From NCBI RefSeq assembly GCF_023856365.1, contig NC_064537.1, forward strand, positions 6,307,829-6,371,828: a stretch of 64,000 nt of DNA, written 5' to 3'. How positions within the stretch are numbered: the first letter of the stretch is position 1; the number at the start of each line of letters is the position of its first letter. This DNA comes from Brienomyrus brachyistius (taxonomy: Eukaryota > Chordata > Actinopteri > Osteoglossiformes > Mormyridae). A program made the translations under genes and the position numbers. The notes under the pieces are model-generated. The model was given only the letters and a program-made list of their open reading frames with translations. It did no database searches and was not told the DNA's origin. Below, in pieces: positions 1 to 9,560 of the stretch.

Positions 1-536
1 ACAAAATGTGCCATTATTGTTACAGAATAACCAGGAATCTCACTAATTAAAATGTTAATTCTCCAGTTTCATTAGAGTGTATTCCTGTTTGTCAGATTCC
101 TTTCCTGGAGATGTAGGCAGTTGCTATATTACTATTTATTGAAGTTGAAGTGTCAAATCTGAGAGGTCTATGAGATAATGACAACAGGGGTTTATGAAAA
201 TTAAATCAAAATACCTACTATATCTACTACAATGTTAAAAATAGAGAAAAATATCTATACATAAGCATATATTGAACATAATACCAAAGGTAATCTGACC
301 TGATTAGACCATCAGCAGATCTATAAGCCATTAATGCTCATTCTTCAGCTTGTGTCCATCTCAAACAGCACAGTTATCCATATACAGCAGTACAGCCATC
401 TGTCTCTCTGCTTCACTTGATTTCACTCAACAATCCCCAGAGATTCATTTGCTTCTGCTGGACTTTGTATAAAAGCCAGAGTGACACCTTCAAACACACA
501 GACATCAGTCACACTCAAGGACGCCTCTGTAACACA

Positions 537-991
537 ATGGCTGCTACAACCACTTTATTCTTTTTACTGGCTGTTTTCACATGTAAGTCTATCTGCTGTA
601 GTCAGTTAAACATGAAATTTAAGTGCAGTTCTTGTTAATGATTTATTCTGTATTTCTTGACGTTCAAAAACACTCTTTTTTCCGTCAGGTGTTTATTGTA
701 ATGTTGAACTCACCCAGTCAGAGTCCATCACTGTGAAACCTGGAGGATCTCCAAGCATCTCCTGTAAAGTCTCTTATTCAGTCTCTAGTTATACTACACA
801 CTGGATCCGACAGCCTGCCGGGAAATCAATGGAGTGGATTGGGTATATTAGCAGTGGCGGAGGCACTGGTTACAAAGAGTCTCTTAAGAATAAATTCACC
901 ATCTCCAGAGACACCTCCAGCAGCACAGTGTCCTTACAAGGGAGGAGCCTGCAGACTGAAGACACAGCTGTGTACTACTGTGCACGAGAGT
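537..991 (+). CDS. V1: IGH variable gene, A family, apparently functional
   Basis: Encodes the antigen-binding V domain of an immunoglobulin heavy chain once joined to D and J. The leader exon 537-582 (starting MAATTT, hydrophobic) ends at a GT donor; the intron is 583-688; the V exon 689-991 follows a pyrimidine-rich AG acceptor. Framework Cys23 (in SISCKVS), Trp41 (HWIRQP) and Cys104 (AVYYCAR) are all present, with no stop. The promoter has a TATA box at 468-475 (TATAAAAG) and, upstream of it, an inverted octamer-like ATTTGCTT at 447-454 (7 of 8). A canonical RSS follows directly. Promoter and exons closely match V11 at 34.2 kb, so the two are recent duplicates. The start codon is chosen because the 46-nt leader exon splices in phase, its last T joining GT to give Cys. 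Confidence 0.93.
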
Positions 992-1030
992 CACAGTGAG
1001 AGAATGTAATGGGAGAGTGATACAAAAACT
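992..1030 (+). other. RSS of V1 (23-bp spacer)
   Basis: Heptamer CACAGTG 992-998, 23-bp spacer, nonamer ACAAAAACT 1022-1030. This is the target of RAG recombinase. The spacer is nearly identical in all A-family genes. Confidence 0.95.
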
Positions 1031-3330
1031 CACTGAGACCTAATGTGATGCAGGTCTTATGCGAAGTGATTCTGTACTTAATATAATTCTCCTTACAATC
1101 TGTGGACAAAATATTACACCTTAATTAAGATTTATGACAGTAATTTTCAATATATATGCTGCAATTTTTATTTCTACATTGAATCGAAATTCCTTTAATT
1201 TCTCTGATCATTTTATATATGACCATTATTTCATTTATCTTTGCTCTGATTGTATCCTAGTTATTCATTAAATCCAGCCATTCTGGCTTTTGACGTCACA
1301 CAGGATTCACTTTGGCCGTCTCACAGACTGTAGTTTGTCTCTGACTCAACTCATAGGCTTCAATCCGAATACAATATTATACAGCTATTCACCTCCAGGT
1401 TAATTAACCCAAGTTATTAGTCTGAAAACTATCATCATTCATTTATAATATTCCATGTACCTGCATCAGCTGAAATATCAATCATATTTCAAAGTAAGAC
1501 CGTGACATCTTTCCGAATGGCCACTTGGCTGCATAAATACACCAGGCATGCAAAACAAACATAAGACTCAGAGTAATACATGCCCAGGAGAAGGTACAGA
1601 CGGTAAATATCAGAGATCTGATTGCAGGGTCCTGTGTACAATGAGGTTTGTCTAACTTTCTGCATGTTTATAATAGTACACTGTCTGAGACTATGGCCAT
1701 TGTATCAGTGGCACTGGGGCCATTCAAATGAGACAAAGCACAAGTCTGTACAGTGCTGTATATCACTTACAGAAATAAAACAATGTTTCTCACATGTAAA
1801 CATTCTGTGAGAACTTAGTGTGACCTGCGTCTAGTAAAAGGTAAGAGGAGATGGAGAGAAGAAGGGATGGGATTACAGTAGGAGGGTCTGTGAGACCAGG
1901 CCTGTCAGCCACTTCTCACTCGGGTGACATTCTGCTGCATCGTGTGTAATGGTCCCTTATTAACCCCAAAAATGTGGCACCAGAGCTCAATATGGGGAGA
2001 AGTATGAGCAGCTGTGTTCATGGAGACGCTCTTCATGCGTTCATCTGTCCTTCATAACAATGATCTTCCACATGAGAAGCATCATTCCAGCCAGTTCTCT
2101 CGTGTGGCTCCCCACCTTTTAGAAATGCTTCCAGACCCATCTGTTCCATGAATTTCTCTGCCAGTCTTTCTGGTCCTTGAAAAGTCTTATCAGGTTCCTG
2201 CTTTGTTAGAAGTAGATGGATGCAGTTTTAATAGCAACCAGCAGATGTCCCCAGTGTCACAGAAAATACAGGCAGCAGAAGGACACAATAATTATACAGA
2301 TGCTCCTCGACTAACGACGGTATGACGTCCCAATAAACTCATCGTAAGATGGAAATATGATCGATATGACACATAAATATATAAATAACTACTTACACTA
2401 AACATGAAAATAAACAAATTAATACTGTAATTAACTATTATTCATCCATCTGTGCATTTTCTGTACCTGCAGGTCTGCAGCCTGTCTCAGACTAGGGCAC
2501 CAAGCAGTCACAGCGAAACTAAGTACCAGGAAATGAAAAGTAAATATATGAATACAAGTTTATCATTAGATGTGCAGTATTGTTTGGTTAAACACAGAAT
2601 GAAAACACCATACCATGCGCTAAACACTATGAAATTCAAAGTTTGATAACTACTGAGTGCATCACTGTCACACAACCATACAGTCAGGAGGACGGTGGGG
2701 GAACTGGGGTGCTACGGCTATGGGGGGAGGGGGGGGAGAGAGTGGGGGAGGCTCGGAGCTCCCTGGAGTGCTGCCAGGACTTGGTGGGGGTACAGGGACC
2801 GGTTAGGAGGGGGGCAGTGTACCACGAGGGGAACCCAATGAGCAAAGCATGCTGGGCTGGTGCCAGTACAGTGAACAGCTCTGTGTATTTATCGTGTTGT
2901 TATTGTCCTCTACACTAATGTCCTGTACAGTGTTAATGTTAATTGGGGGGGTGTGCACCCACCATCTGTAACATGAGGAGTCGGAACGGTCAGTGTGTGC
3001 TGTAAGTGTGACTGACATAACATCCGTAAATGCCATTTCACACTGTGTTCCTGCACTACTGTGCATTCACTGTACTCATTTATTCACTCAACACCATAAT
3101 ATTTAATATTTACTGTAGTATTTATAGTAATAATTAATAGACAGTCAGGACTGAAATTATAACAGGGTATGACTCTAAAATTTGAGACTAGTTAAACTAT
3201 ACAGTTAGTCCTGTTTGTTAATGTTGCCTTACAGTGAGGTCATACAGTCATACAGTGAGGTTGTATTCTGCAAAAGTGTGATTGTTGCTTGTGCACAGCC
3301 TTCCAGAAGAATACGTTCAGTTAGTTAGGC
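1031..3330. other. Intergenic sequence between V1 and V2; no gene seen
   Basis: AT-rich spacer without a supportable gene. About 1970-2060 resembles the region upstream of A-family promoters (a 'gcaccagagctc' stretch followed by 'agtatgagcagctgtg') and may be a decayed V promoter. About 2225-2300 is a copy of the block found upstream of B-family genes. A G-rich patch lies at 2694-2760. The sequence after 2300 looks like a fragment of a DNA-transposon end, but I could not find its partner. Confidence 0.5.
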
Positions 3331-3528
3331 GTTACAAAGCAAATCAATTTGACGTGATGAATGTGATGAATTTTGGCTCCTCTAGCTCCACCCACACCTC
3401 TATTGGAGTATTCAGTGCATATCTGCCACAGCTTTTAAAGGAGCCAGTGTCAGTGTGTGACAGAGAGCAGCAGTCACTGGGACTCAGTGTGTACTTTACC
3501 TCAGTGCTCCTCCCTCTGTCCTGCAGCC

Positions 3529-3857
3529 ATGAAGCTCCTACCAGCCCTGCTCACCCTCACAGCACTGGCTCTCTCAGGTCCCTGTCTCTCTCCTCTCTCT
3601 GTCTCTCTTTCTCTCTGCATCTTTCTTTGTGCTCATCTAAAAGTCTGCTCTACCTCTTTATTTACAGGTGTGAAGGCTCAGATTATACTGACTGAGTCTG
3701 AACCAGTGGTAAAGAGACCAGGAGAATCGCACAAACTGACATGTACAGTTTCTGGGCTCTCAGTCAGTAGCAATGATATGAACTGAGTCAGACAGGCTCC
3801 TGGGAAGGGACTGGATTGGATCGCTGGCATTGAACCTGAAGATGACAGCACTTACTT
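3529..3857 (+). pseudogene. V2: B-family IGH variable pseudogene, truncated by a mobile element
   Basis: Leader exon 3529-3577 (starting MKLLPALL), intron 3578-3667, V exon from 3668. The promoter is intact: octamer-like AAGCAAAT 3337-3344 and TATA-like TTTTAAAG 3433-3440. The V exon reads through Cys23 (LTCTVSG), but the codon for the invariant Trp41 is TGA (at 3784-3786, after Asp-Met-Asn), so translation stops in framework 2. Similarity to V7 and V14 continues through CDR2 to about 3857 (an 'Asp-Asp-Ser-Thr-Tyr' segment) and then breaks abruptly into GC-rich mobile-element sequence. Framework 3, Cys104 and the RSS are absent from the window after the insertion. It is therefore doubly dead, by nonsense mutation and by loss of the 3' third. 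Confidence 0.9.
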
Positions 3858-6205
3858 CACCGGGCGCGCCAGGGAGGAGGCAATGAACAGGACACGGGAA
3901 CTGGAAAAGAATAACAAAGTTAACGAGTGACCGGAAACAGGACTGAGGCACAAAACATAGCCAGAGACAGGATGTAGGACAGCACTCGACAGAGGACAGA
4001 GAAGGCAGAAAGACAGACAAGAAAGGGCGAAACAGAGGGAACAGGCGGGACAAAAGGGCCAGGAGTGAATGGAGGGAACACTGGGGGACAAGGAGCAGAG
4101 ACGGGAGGAAGGAAGGGACGAGAACCAAAGAGAGGAGGGACAGAGACAGGAGGAACAAAGCGAGGGGGAGCAGAGAAAGGAGGAGGAGCAAAGGGACCAG
4201 GGACGGGAACAGGAGGAACGAAGGGATGAGGGACCGAGAAAGGGGGAGCAAAGGAAGGATGGAAAGAGGCAGGGGAGAAGGGAGAGAAGGCGGGGGAACA
4301 AAGGGGAGCCCGAGGGAGCCCCAGCGGGCGACGGGAGGCGGCCGGAGGGGCCGCAGACGGCCGGGAGGCCGGAGCCGGAGGGGACCCCGGAGGGGCCAGG
4401 AGACCAGGCGAGGGACCGAGGATGGAGCTGGAGGGAGCAACACAGAAGGGGACGAGGGAGCTGGAGGGGACCTAGGTGAAGGTAAGGAGAGGGGGGGAGC
4501 CGCCACAGGCGGCTATGTCCTCCGACGAGCCGGAGGACCGAGGAGCCGCTATTGGGGAGCCTGCAGGAGCCCGACGAGATGCCAAAGGAGGGAGCGAGGC
4601 AGGGGGATGAGGCTTTGGAGGGGGGCCCGCAGGCGACCGCCGACCCGGAGGGCCAGGACTCGCAGGCGCCGACCGAGCCCCAGCGCAGGCGAGGGAGGAC
4701 GAGCCAGGGGGCAGGGTGGGAGGGACCCCAGCCCTGCGCCTGTGCCCTCTCCCCTTACGGGACACAGACACAAGGACCCTTGGCCGGGGTCGGGCTCATC
4801 GGGAAGAGGGTGAAGGGGTTACCAGAAGGATCCCCGAGGGGTCCCATTCAAGCTCCTCCACCTCCGAAGAGGGAGGAGCGACGATGGAGTCCCCTGGGAC
4901 CTCCTCGGGGACTGGGGCAGACAGGACTGGAGTAGGGTCCGGAACGGGAGTGGGGCCAGGAACAAGGGCCCTAGGGGCCACAGTCATAGGAGGCGTAAGG
5001 GACGCCTCGGGCGTGGGCACGGAATCTGCAGGTAATGGGAGCGCCTGCTCGGGAGCCGGGTCCGCAGGCTGAGAAAGCGCCTGCGTGGAAGTCAGGTCCG
5101 CAGGCGAGGGGGGCGCTTGTTCTAGAGCAGCAGGTGGCAGCGGAGGCGGCTGCTCGCGCTGGGTTGGAGACAGCGGAGGCGGCTGCTCGGACGCTGTATC
5201 CACAGGCGGCGGGACCGGTAGGTCCCGTGCGGGCAAGTCGGTCGTGGACCCTTTAAGTTTCCGGGGCACACGCGTGACAGCGTCCCGTATCGCGCTGGCC
5301 CCTTTGTTGGCCAGCCGCTCAGGCCGGAAGACATACCGCTCAAGGGGCGGTGGTAGCTCCTCTACGGCCCGGCGTGTTCCCCGGACGGGGAAAGCTGCCT
5401 GAACTGGCAGTTTACCGGCGCCAGCGTCTCTCTCCGAACTGCCCGGAGAGTCCTCCTGAACATCAGCGGGAAGAAAAGCGGGGACGAGAGTGCATGCCCC
5501 CAGGACAATCGACGAGGTGATCGTCGACTTTCTCTTTTTCTTCTTCCGCTTGTTCACGGTGGCGGTTGGAGGCTGTGCCGTCTCCATCGGGACGGACGGT
5601 GGGGAATTAGCTCTGTGAGCCGCTGGACTAGCCGTAGGAGATCGGCACGCACCTCCTCCAGGAGATGCTCGCCCTCAGGTGGGAACGTCTCCATCAAGCG
5701 ATCGGCGTGCGATTGGCGTATTCCAGCGCCACAGGGTCCTCTTGGACCTCAGGCTGGTTCAGCCAATAGTATGTCTCCCGCAGCAGGCCGAAACGTTCGT
5801 CCTCGGTCTGCTGCTTCGCCTCCTTGTTATGGTCCGTCATTCTGTCATGATCGGTGGAAGCGGGTAAGGCGTACGGGCAGGCGGGCAGGAAGGACCAGGC
5901 AGGAAGGCGGAATACGGGGCAAACGAGGGGTTTATTCGGGGTAAGGGCAGGACGGAAACACGGGCATCGACAAACATCAGGTAACATCAATGACGGACAG
6001 GGCAAACAGGTAAGACCAGGACTTAAATAGGACAAGACTAAGCAAAGCAATCAGACAAAGCTGGAAACAATCAGGGCAGCACACGTGGGTAATCAGGGGA
6101 CGTGGCACACACGAGCCGGGTATGACATCGTCTTTCACCTGCCTGCTTTGTCCTTCCCTGCCTCCTGCCTGCCAGCCTGCCCGCCCGCACCCGTGGTATC
6201 TGACA
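3858..6205 (-). mobile_element. LTR-retroelement remnant inserted in V2 (minus orientation)
   Basis: GC-rich foreign sequence. The right end is an LTR of about 363 bp (5843-6205), bounded by perfect 5-bp inverted termini (tgtca / tgaca). Read on the minus strand it has a TATA-like stretch (ctatttaag) and an AATAAA signal. The gag-like start lies just inside it: a minus frame from 5840 to 5694, then, in another frame, a Pro-rich frame at 5587-4796. The section 4000-4480 is low-complexity, giving Glu/Arg-rich frames on + and Leu/Ser/Pro-rich frames on -. I see no reverse transcriptase, protease or integrase motifs and no second LTR at the left edge, so it is either a non-autonomous element or truncated. 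The family is not identified. Confidence 0.65.
4796..5587 (-). CDS. Proline-rich gag-like reading frame of the LTR element
   Basis: 263 codons on the minus strand. The N-terminus is basic (a Lys/Arg cluster at about residues 13-20), followed by a short hydrophobic stretch and then about 150 residues rich in Pro, Ala, Leu and Glu with repeated PPP and PAD motifs. It begins about 110 bp downstream of a separate 48-codon frame (5840-5694) that starts just inside the LTR. The two are in different frames, so either a frameshift or decay has split one gag-like gene. No zinc knuckle or enzyme motif is visible. The length and composition fit a structural gag-like product, but this is inference from position next to the LTR. 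Confidence 0.4.
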   Translation of the reverse strand: METAQPPTATVNKRKKKKRKSTITSSIVLGACTLVPAFLPADVQEDSPGSSERDAGAGKLPVQAAFPVRGTRRAVEELPPPLERYVFRPERLANKGASAIRDAVTRVPRKLKGSTTDLPARDLPVPPPVDTASEQPPPLSPTQREQPPPLPPAALEQAPPSPADLTSTQALSQPADPAPEQALPLPADSVPTPEASLTPPMTVAPRALVPGPTPVPDPTPVLSAPVPEEVPGDSIVAPPSSEVEELEWDPSGILLVTPSPSSR

Positions 6206-6628
6206 ATCAGCACATGTTATTTGCTAATACAATTTTCTGAAAGTATTTCAATATATAGTAATTGTAAAAAGTAAATAAAAAATTTGTACAAGGAGACATA
6301 GTCTCCTTCATCTACTCATTTAACACCAACATTTGTGAAAATCTTGAGATGGACCGGTATCCCGCCCAGGGTGTACCTCAGCCTGAGATGGGCTCCAGGC
6401 CCCCTGAGACCCTGAGCAGGATAAGTGGCTAATAATAATAAAAATAATATAAATAATAATAATAATAATAAAAATAATAATAGATTTTATTTGTAATGCA
6501 CTTTACATTTAACATAAATATCAAAGTGCCAGAAGTGATAGAGGATGATTTCTTGAAGAATGTTTCTTAATTTTGTAGTTTTTCCCCATATGGGGGCAGC
6601 AGAGCTCCTTACAGAGGCAAGTATGACC
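6206..6628. other. Spacer between the LTR element and V3
   Basis: AT-rich sequence with an (AAT)n-type microsatellite at about 6430-6485. No gene seen, and no trace of the missing 3' part of V2. Confidence 0.5.
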
Positions 6629-6761
6629 ATCTGCATTTATGAAGAGGCTCCTTCTACCCCCCAGGGAGGTAAACAAATTCACCCACCTGCCCGTCATATA
6701 AATGAGGTTCCTCTAAACACACAGACTTCACCATCAAATCAGCCAAAGACTTTGTGTTACA

Positions 6762-7243
6762 ATGGAAGCTCTGAGATTCCTGATACTTTTAATGCCTTTA
6801 TTTCCATGTAAGATCACGGTACTTTATAGATTTTTTTTTTTTACTCAAACTCTAGATATTTTTCTATATACTCTTTGCATTTTAAAAATTGCATCAATTA
6901 ATGAAGTTAATAATCTTATTTTTTTACAGGTGCACATTGCAATATTGAACTCACTCAACCAGACTCAGTGACTGTAAAACCAGGAGAGTCTCTGACCATC
7001 TCCTGTAAGGTCTCTGGTTATTCACTCACTGATAGCAACTACTGTACACATTTCATTCGACAGCCTTCAGGGAAAGCACTGGAGAGGATTGCTGAGGTTT
7101 GTGGTAGTGGGAACACTTATTACAAAGAGTCACTAAAGAATAAATTCACCATCACCAGAGACACCTCCAGCAGCACAGTGTCCTTACAAGGGAGGAGCCT
7201 GCAGACTGAAGACACAGCTGTGTACTACTGTGCACGAGAGCCT
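6762..7243 (+). CDS. V3: IGH variable gene, A family, with extra cysteine pair and no framework-2 Trp
   Basis: Leader exon 6762-6807 (MEALRFLIL), intron 6808-6929, V exon 6930-7243, all in phase without stops. Cys23 (TISCKVS) and Cys104 (VYYCARE) are present. Two departures from the family: the invariant Trp41 is Phe (in THFIRQP), and Trp of the usual 'LEWI' is Arg (LERI). An extra Cys lies in CDR1 (SNYCTH) and another in CDR2 (EVCGSG), spaced so that they could pair. V13 shares Phe41 and both cysteines, so this is unlikely to be a sequencing error. The promoter has a TATA box at 6696-6703 and an octamer-like ATCTGCAT at 6629-6636. By strict IMGT-type rules it would be an ORF, not a functional gene; whether it folds is open. 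Confidence 0.88.
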
Positions 7244-7282
7244 CACAGTGAGAGAATGTAATGGGAGAGTGATACAAAAACT
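7244..7282 (+). other. RSS of V3 (23-bp spacer)
   Basis: Heptamer CACAGTG 7244-7250, 23-bp spacer, nonamer ACAAAAACT 7274-7282. Confidence 0.95.
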
Positions 7283-8352
7283 GATCTAGACTTAATGTGT
7301 CAAATGCGTAATATGTTAAAGTCTGTTAAAGTTTAAGAAACTAAATCATTTTATTTAAAATTAAAATACCTGATGTTCATGGTGGTTTGGAGGTTTGGGC
7401 TGTCAAATCTATTCAAATTCCCTGACATTTCCTTCCCCACCTAATTTTACAGTGAAAAATTACTGGTGAGTGAGAGTGAGACGCCCTTTGATCCCTGTGG
7501 CTTTACATCCATCCATCCATCCATCCATCCATCCATCCATCCATCCAATCATCTTACAACCAGTAATTCTGGTCACGTTACAGGGGGGCTTGGAGCCCAG
7601 TCCAGGCAGCATCAGGCACCAGCTCAGGGTACATCCTAGACCGGATGCCTAAAAGCATGTCTATGGACACCAGAGAACCCAGTGGAAACCTGCATAACAA
7701 ATGAGAACCTGCTGACTCTACACACAAAGAGCAGAGGTGGGATTCAACAGGCAGTATTGGAGGTTAGAGGAAATAAGGCTTCCCACAGAGGATAGGATTT
7801 TTTATTATTGACTTTTTTAACTTTTGTTTTGCCACATGTGGTACTAAGGCTGAAGTAAATACACAAAATGGACCAGGAGTATTGCTAGGATCTTAAGACA
7901 CCAGGGTCTCAGCCCAGAGACCTGACCTGTCTGAGGGTCATACTGAGTTCTCTCTCTCTCTCTCTCTCTGAAGTTATCAGCACTGCAGCACTGCAGAGAT
8001 TTTGGGAAACACAGCCCTGGACTGGCACTGCTGTGATGTATGAGATTCTCAGAATGAGAGTCTGGGCTTTAAAGATCTGAGCTAAACAATAATTCGAACT
8101 CATTTGGATTCATTTGGGGCTTCAGCCCTGAATCCAGCCAGACTTGTGATGCATCTGTAATGGACATTAAGATAAGACAGCGACAACTACTGCTCTGGGT
8201 TATATGGATTTGGTTTGGGTATAATCATGTGTTGTATGTGTCAAATATAATCTAATAAATCACTGAATCAGTAAAAGTATTTATGAAAATAAACATGTGA
8301 TTTCAGTTGCAAGTCTTTTGAAATGATTTTGAAAAATCTGATGTATATGAAG
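7283..8352. other. V3-V4 spacer with SINE relic and microsatellites
   Basis: No gene seen. (ATCC)n at 7506-7547 begins a decayed minus-strand copy of the GGAT-tailed SINE reaching about 7690. A (TC)n run is at 7949-7970. Most of the interval is duplicated downstream of V8 (22.46-23.92 kb). Confidence 0.7.
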
Positions 8353-8970
8353 TTATGCGTCCCTGTATAACAGTATGGATCCCATTTTTTGATATGAGTC
8401 CCTGTATAATTATACAGATCTTGTTTCTTATATCAGTCCTTGTACAATTGTACATATCCTGTTTCTCATATGAGTCCCTGTATAATAGTACAGATCCTGT
8501 TTTCTCACATGAGTCCCTGTATAATAGTACAGATCCTGTTTTCTCACGAGTCCCTGTATAATAGTACAGATCCTGTTTCTCATATGAGTCCCTGTATAAT
8601 AGTACAGATCCTGTTTCTCATATGAGTCCCTGTATAATTGTACAGATTCTGTTTCTCATATGAGTCCCTGTATAATAGTACAGATCCTGTTTCTCATATG
8701 ATTCCCTGTATAATAGTACAGATCCTATTTCTCATATGAGTCCCTGTATAATTGTACAGATTCTGTTTCTCATATGAGTCCCTATATAATAGTACAGATC
8801 CTGTTTCTCATATGAGTCCCTGTATAATTGTACAGATCCTGTTTCTCATATGAGTCCCTGTATAATAGTACAGATCCTGATTTCTCACAAGCCCCTGTAT
8901 AATAGTACAGATTCTGTTCCTCATATGAGTCCCTGTATAATATTACAGATCCTGTTTTCTCATATGAGAT
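8353..8970 (+). repeat. 38-bp minisatellite upstream of V4
   Basis: About 16 tandem copies of a 38-bp unit containing 'ccctgtataatagtacaga' and 'tgtttctcatatgag'. Copies differ by point changes and short indels. The same unit occurs only about twice in the matching place upstream of V9 (23.92-24.0 kb), so the array expanded here after the two blocks duplicated, or shrank there. Confidence 0.93.
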
Positions 8971-9034
8971 CCCACACTGCCCTGACTCTGCCACTTACCT
9001 TCAGTATATCTGCCCCCCCAGTGAGGAGGAGTTC

Positions 9035-9063
9035 ATGCAAATCCTGACATCATCATATATTTA
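9035..9063 (+). promoter_or_regulatory. Octamer and TATA promoter of V4
   Basis: Perfect immunoglobulin octamer ATGCAAAT at 9035-9042, the binding site of Oct factors in V promoters, followed by a TATA-like ATATATTTA at 9055-9063, about 40 bp before the V4 start codon. Confidence 0.85.
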
Positions 9064-9101
9064 TCTCTCTGCACTAAGAAGTGACTGGATCTGAATCAGT
9101 C

Positions 9102-9521
9102 ATGGCGTTTTTAACAAGGTTCTCAGTAGTTCTGATGGTTATATACTTAACAGGTAAATATTCAGCTACAGGTTTATATTTCAGTGTTAGATGTCAGTAA
9201 TCCTCATTTCTTGCTTCTCTCTATTTCTCTAGGTGTTGATACACAGACTCTGCCTGAGTTTGAACCAGCAATTAAAAAGCTGGGAGAATCACACAGACTG
9301 ACATGTACAGTGTCTGGCTTCACAGCTATGCTATGAGCTGGCTCCTGGGAAGGAACTGGAGTGGGTTGCTTATATCAGCACATCCAGTTCCCCAATCTAC
9401 TATTCCCAGTCTGTTGAGGGCAGATTCACCATCTCCAGAGATGACCCAAACAGCAGGTTGTACCTGCAGATGAATAACCTGAAAGCTGAAGACACTGCAG
9501 TGTATTACTGTGCTCGATACT
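9102..9521 (+). pseudogene. V4: B-like IGH variable pseudogene with framework-2 deletions
   Basis: Leader exon 9102-9153 (MAFLTRFS), intron 9154-9232, V exon 9233-9521. Cys23 (LTCTVSG) and the framework-3 end (AVYYCAR, but in another frame) are recognisable. Compared with intact B genes, CDR1 lacks about 7 nt and framework 2 lacks about 10 nt, including part of the 'Ile-Arg-Gln' region. The sum is not a multiple of three, so the frame shifts and meets TGA at once. The promoter, splice sites and RSS remain good, so the loss is recent and confined to the coding part. Its closest relative is V9, also dead but by different lesions. Confidence 0.9.
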
Positions 9522-9560
9522 CACAGTGAGAGAAGTCAAGCCTGCACTCTGACAATAACA
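9522..9560 (+). other. RSS of V4 (degenerate nonamer)
   Basis: Heptamer CACAGTG 9522-9528, 23-bp spacer, nonamer-like ACAATAACA 9552-9560. Confidence 0.8.

Noticed and set aside
2300..2420. Possible DNA-transposon end after the B-family block
   Set aside because: The 'ctcctcgactaacgacgg' start looks familiar, but no matching inverted end was seen.
4226..4813. Arg/Gly/Glu-rich + frames in the GC-rich insert
   Set aside because: Opposite strand to the LTR element and explained by its purine-rich low-complexity composition.
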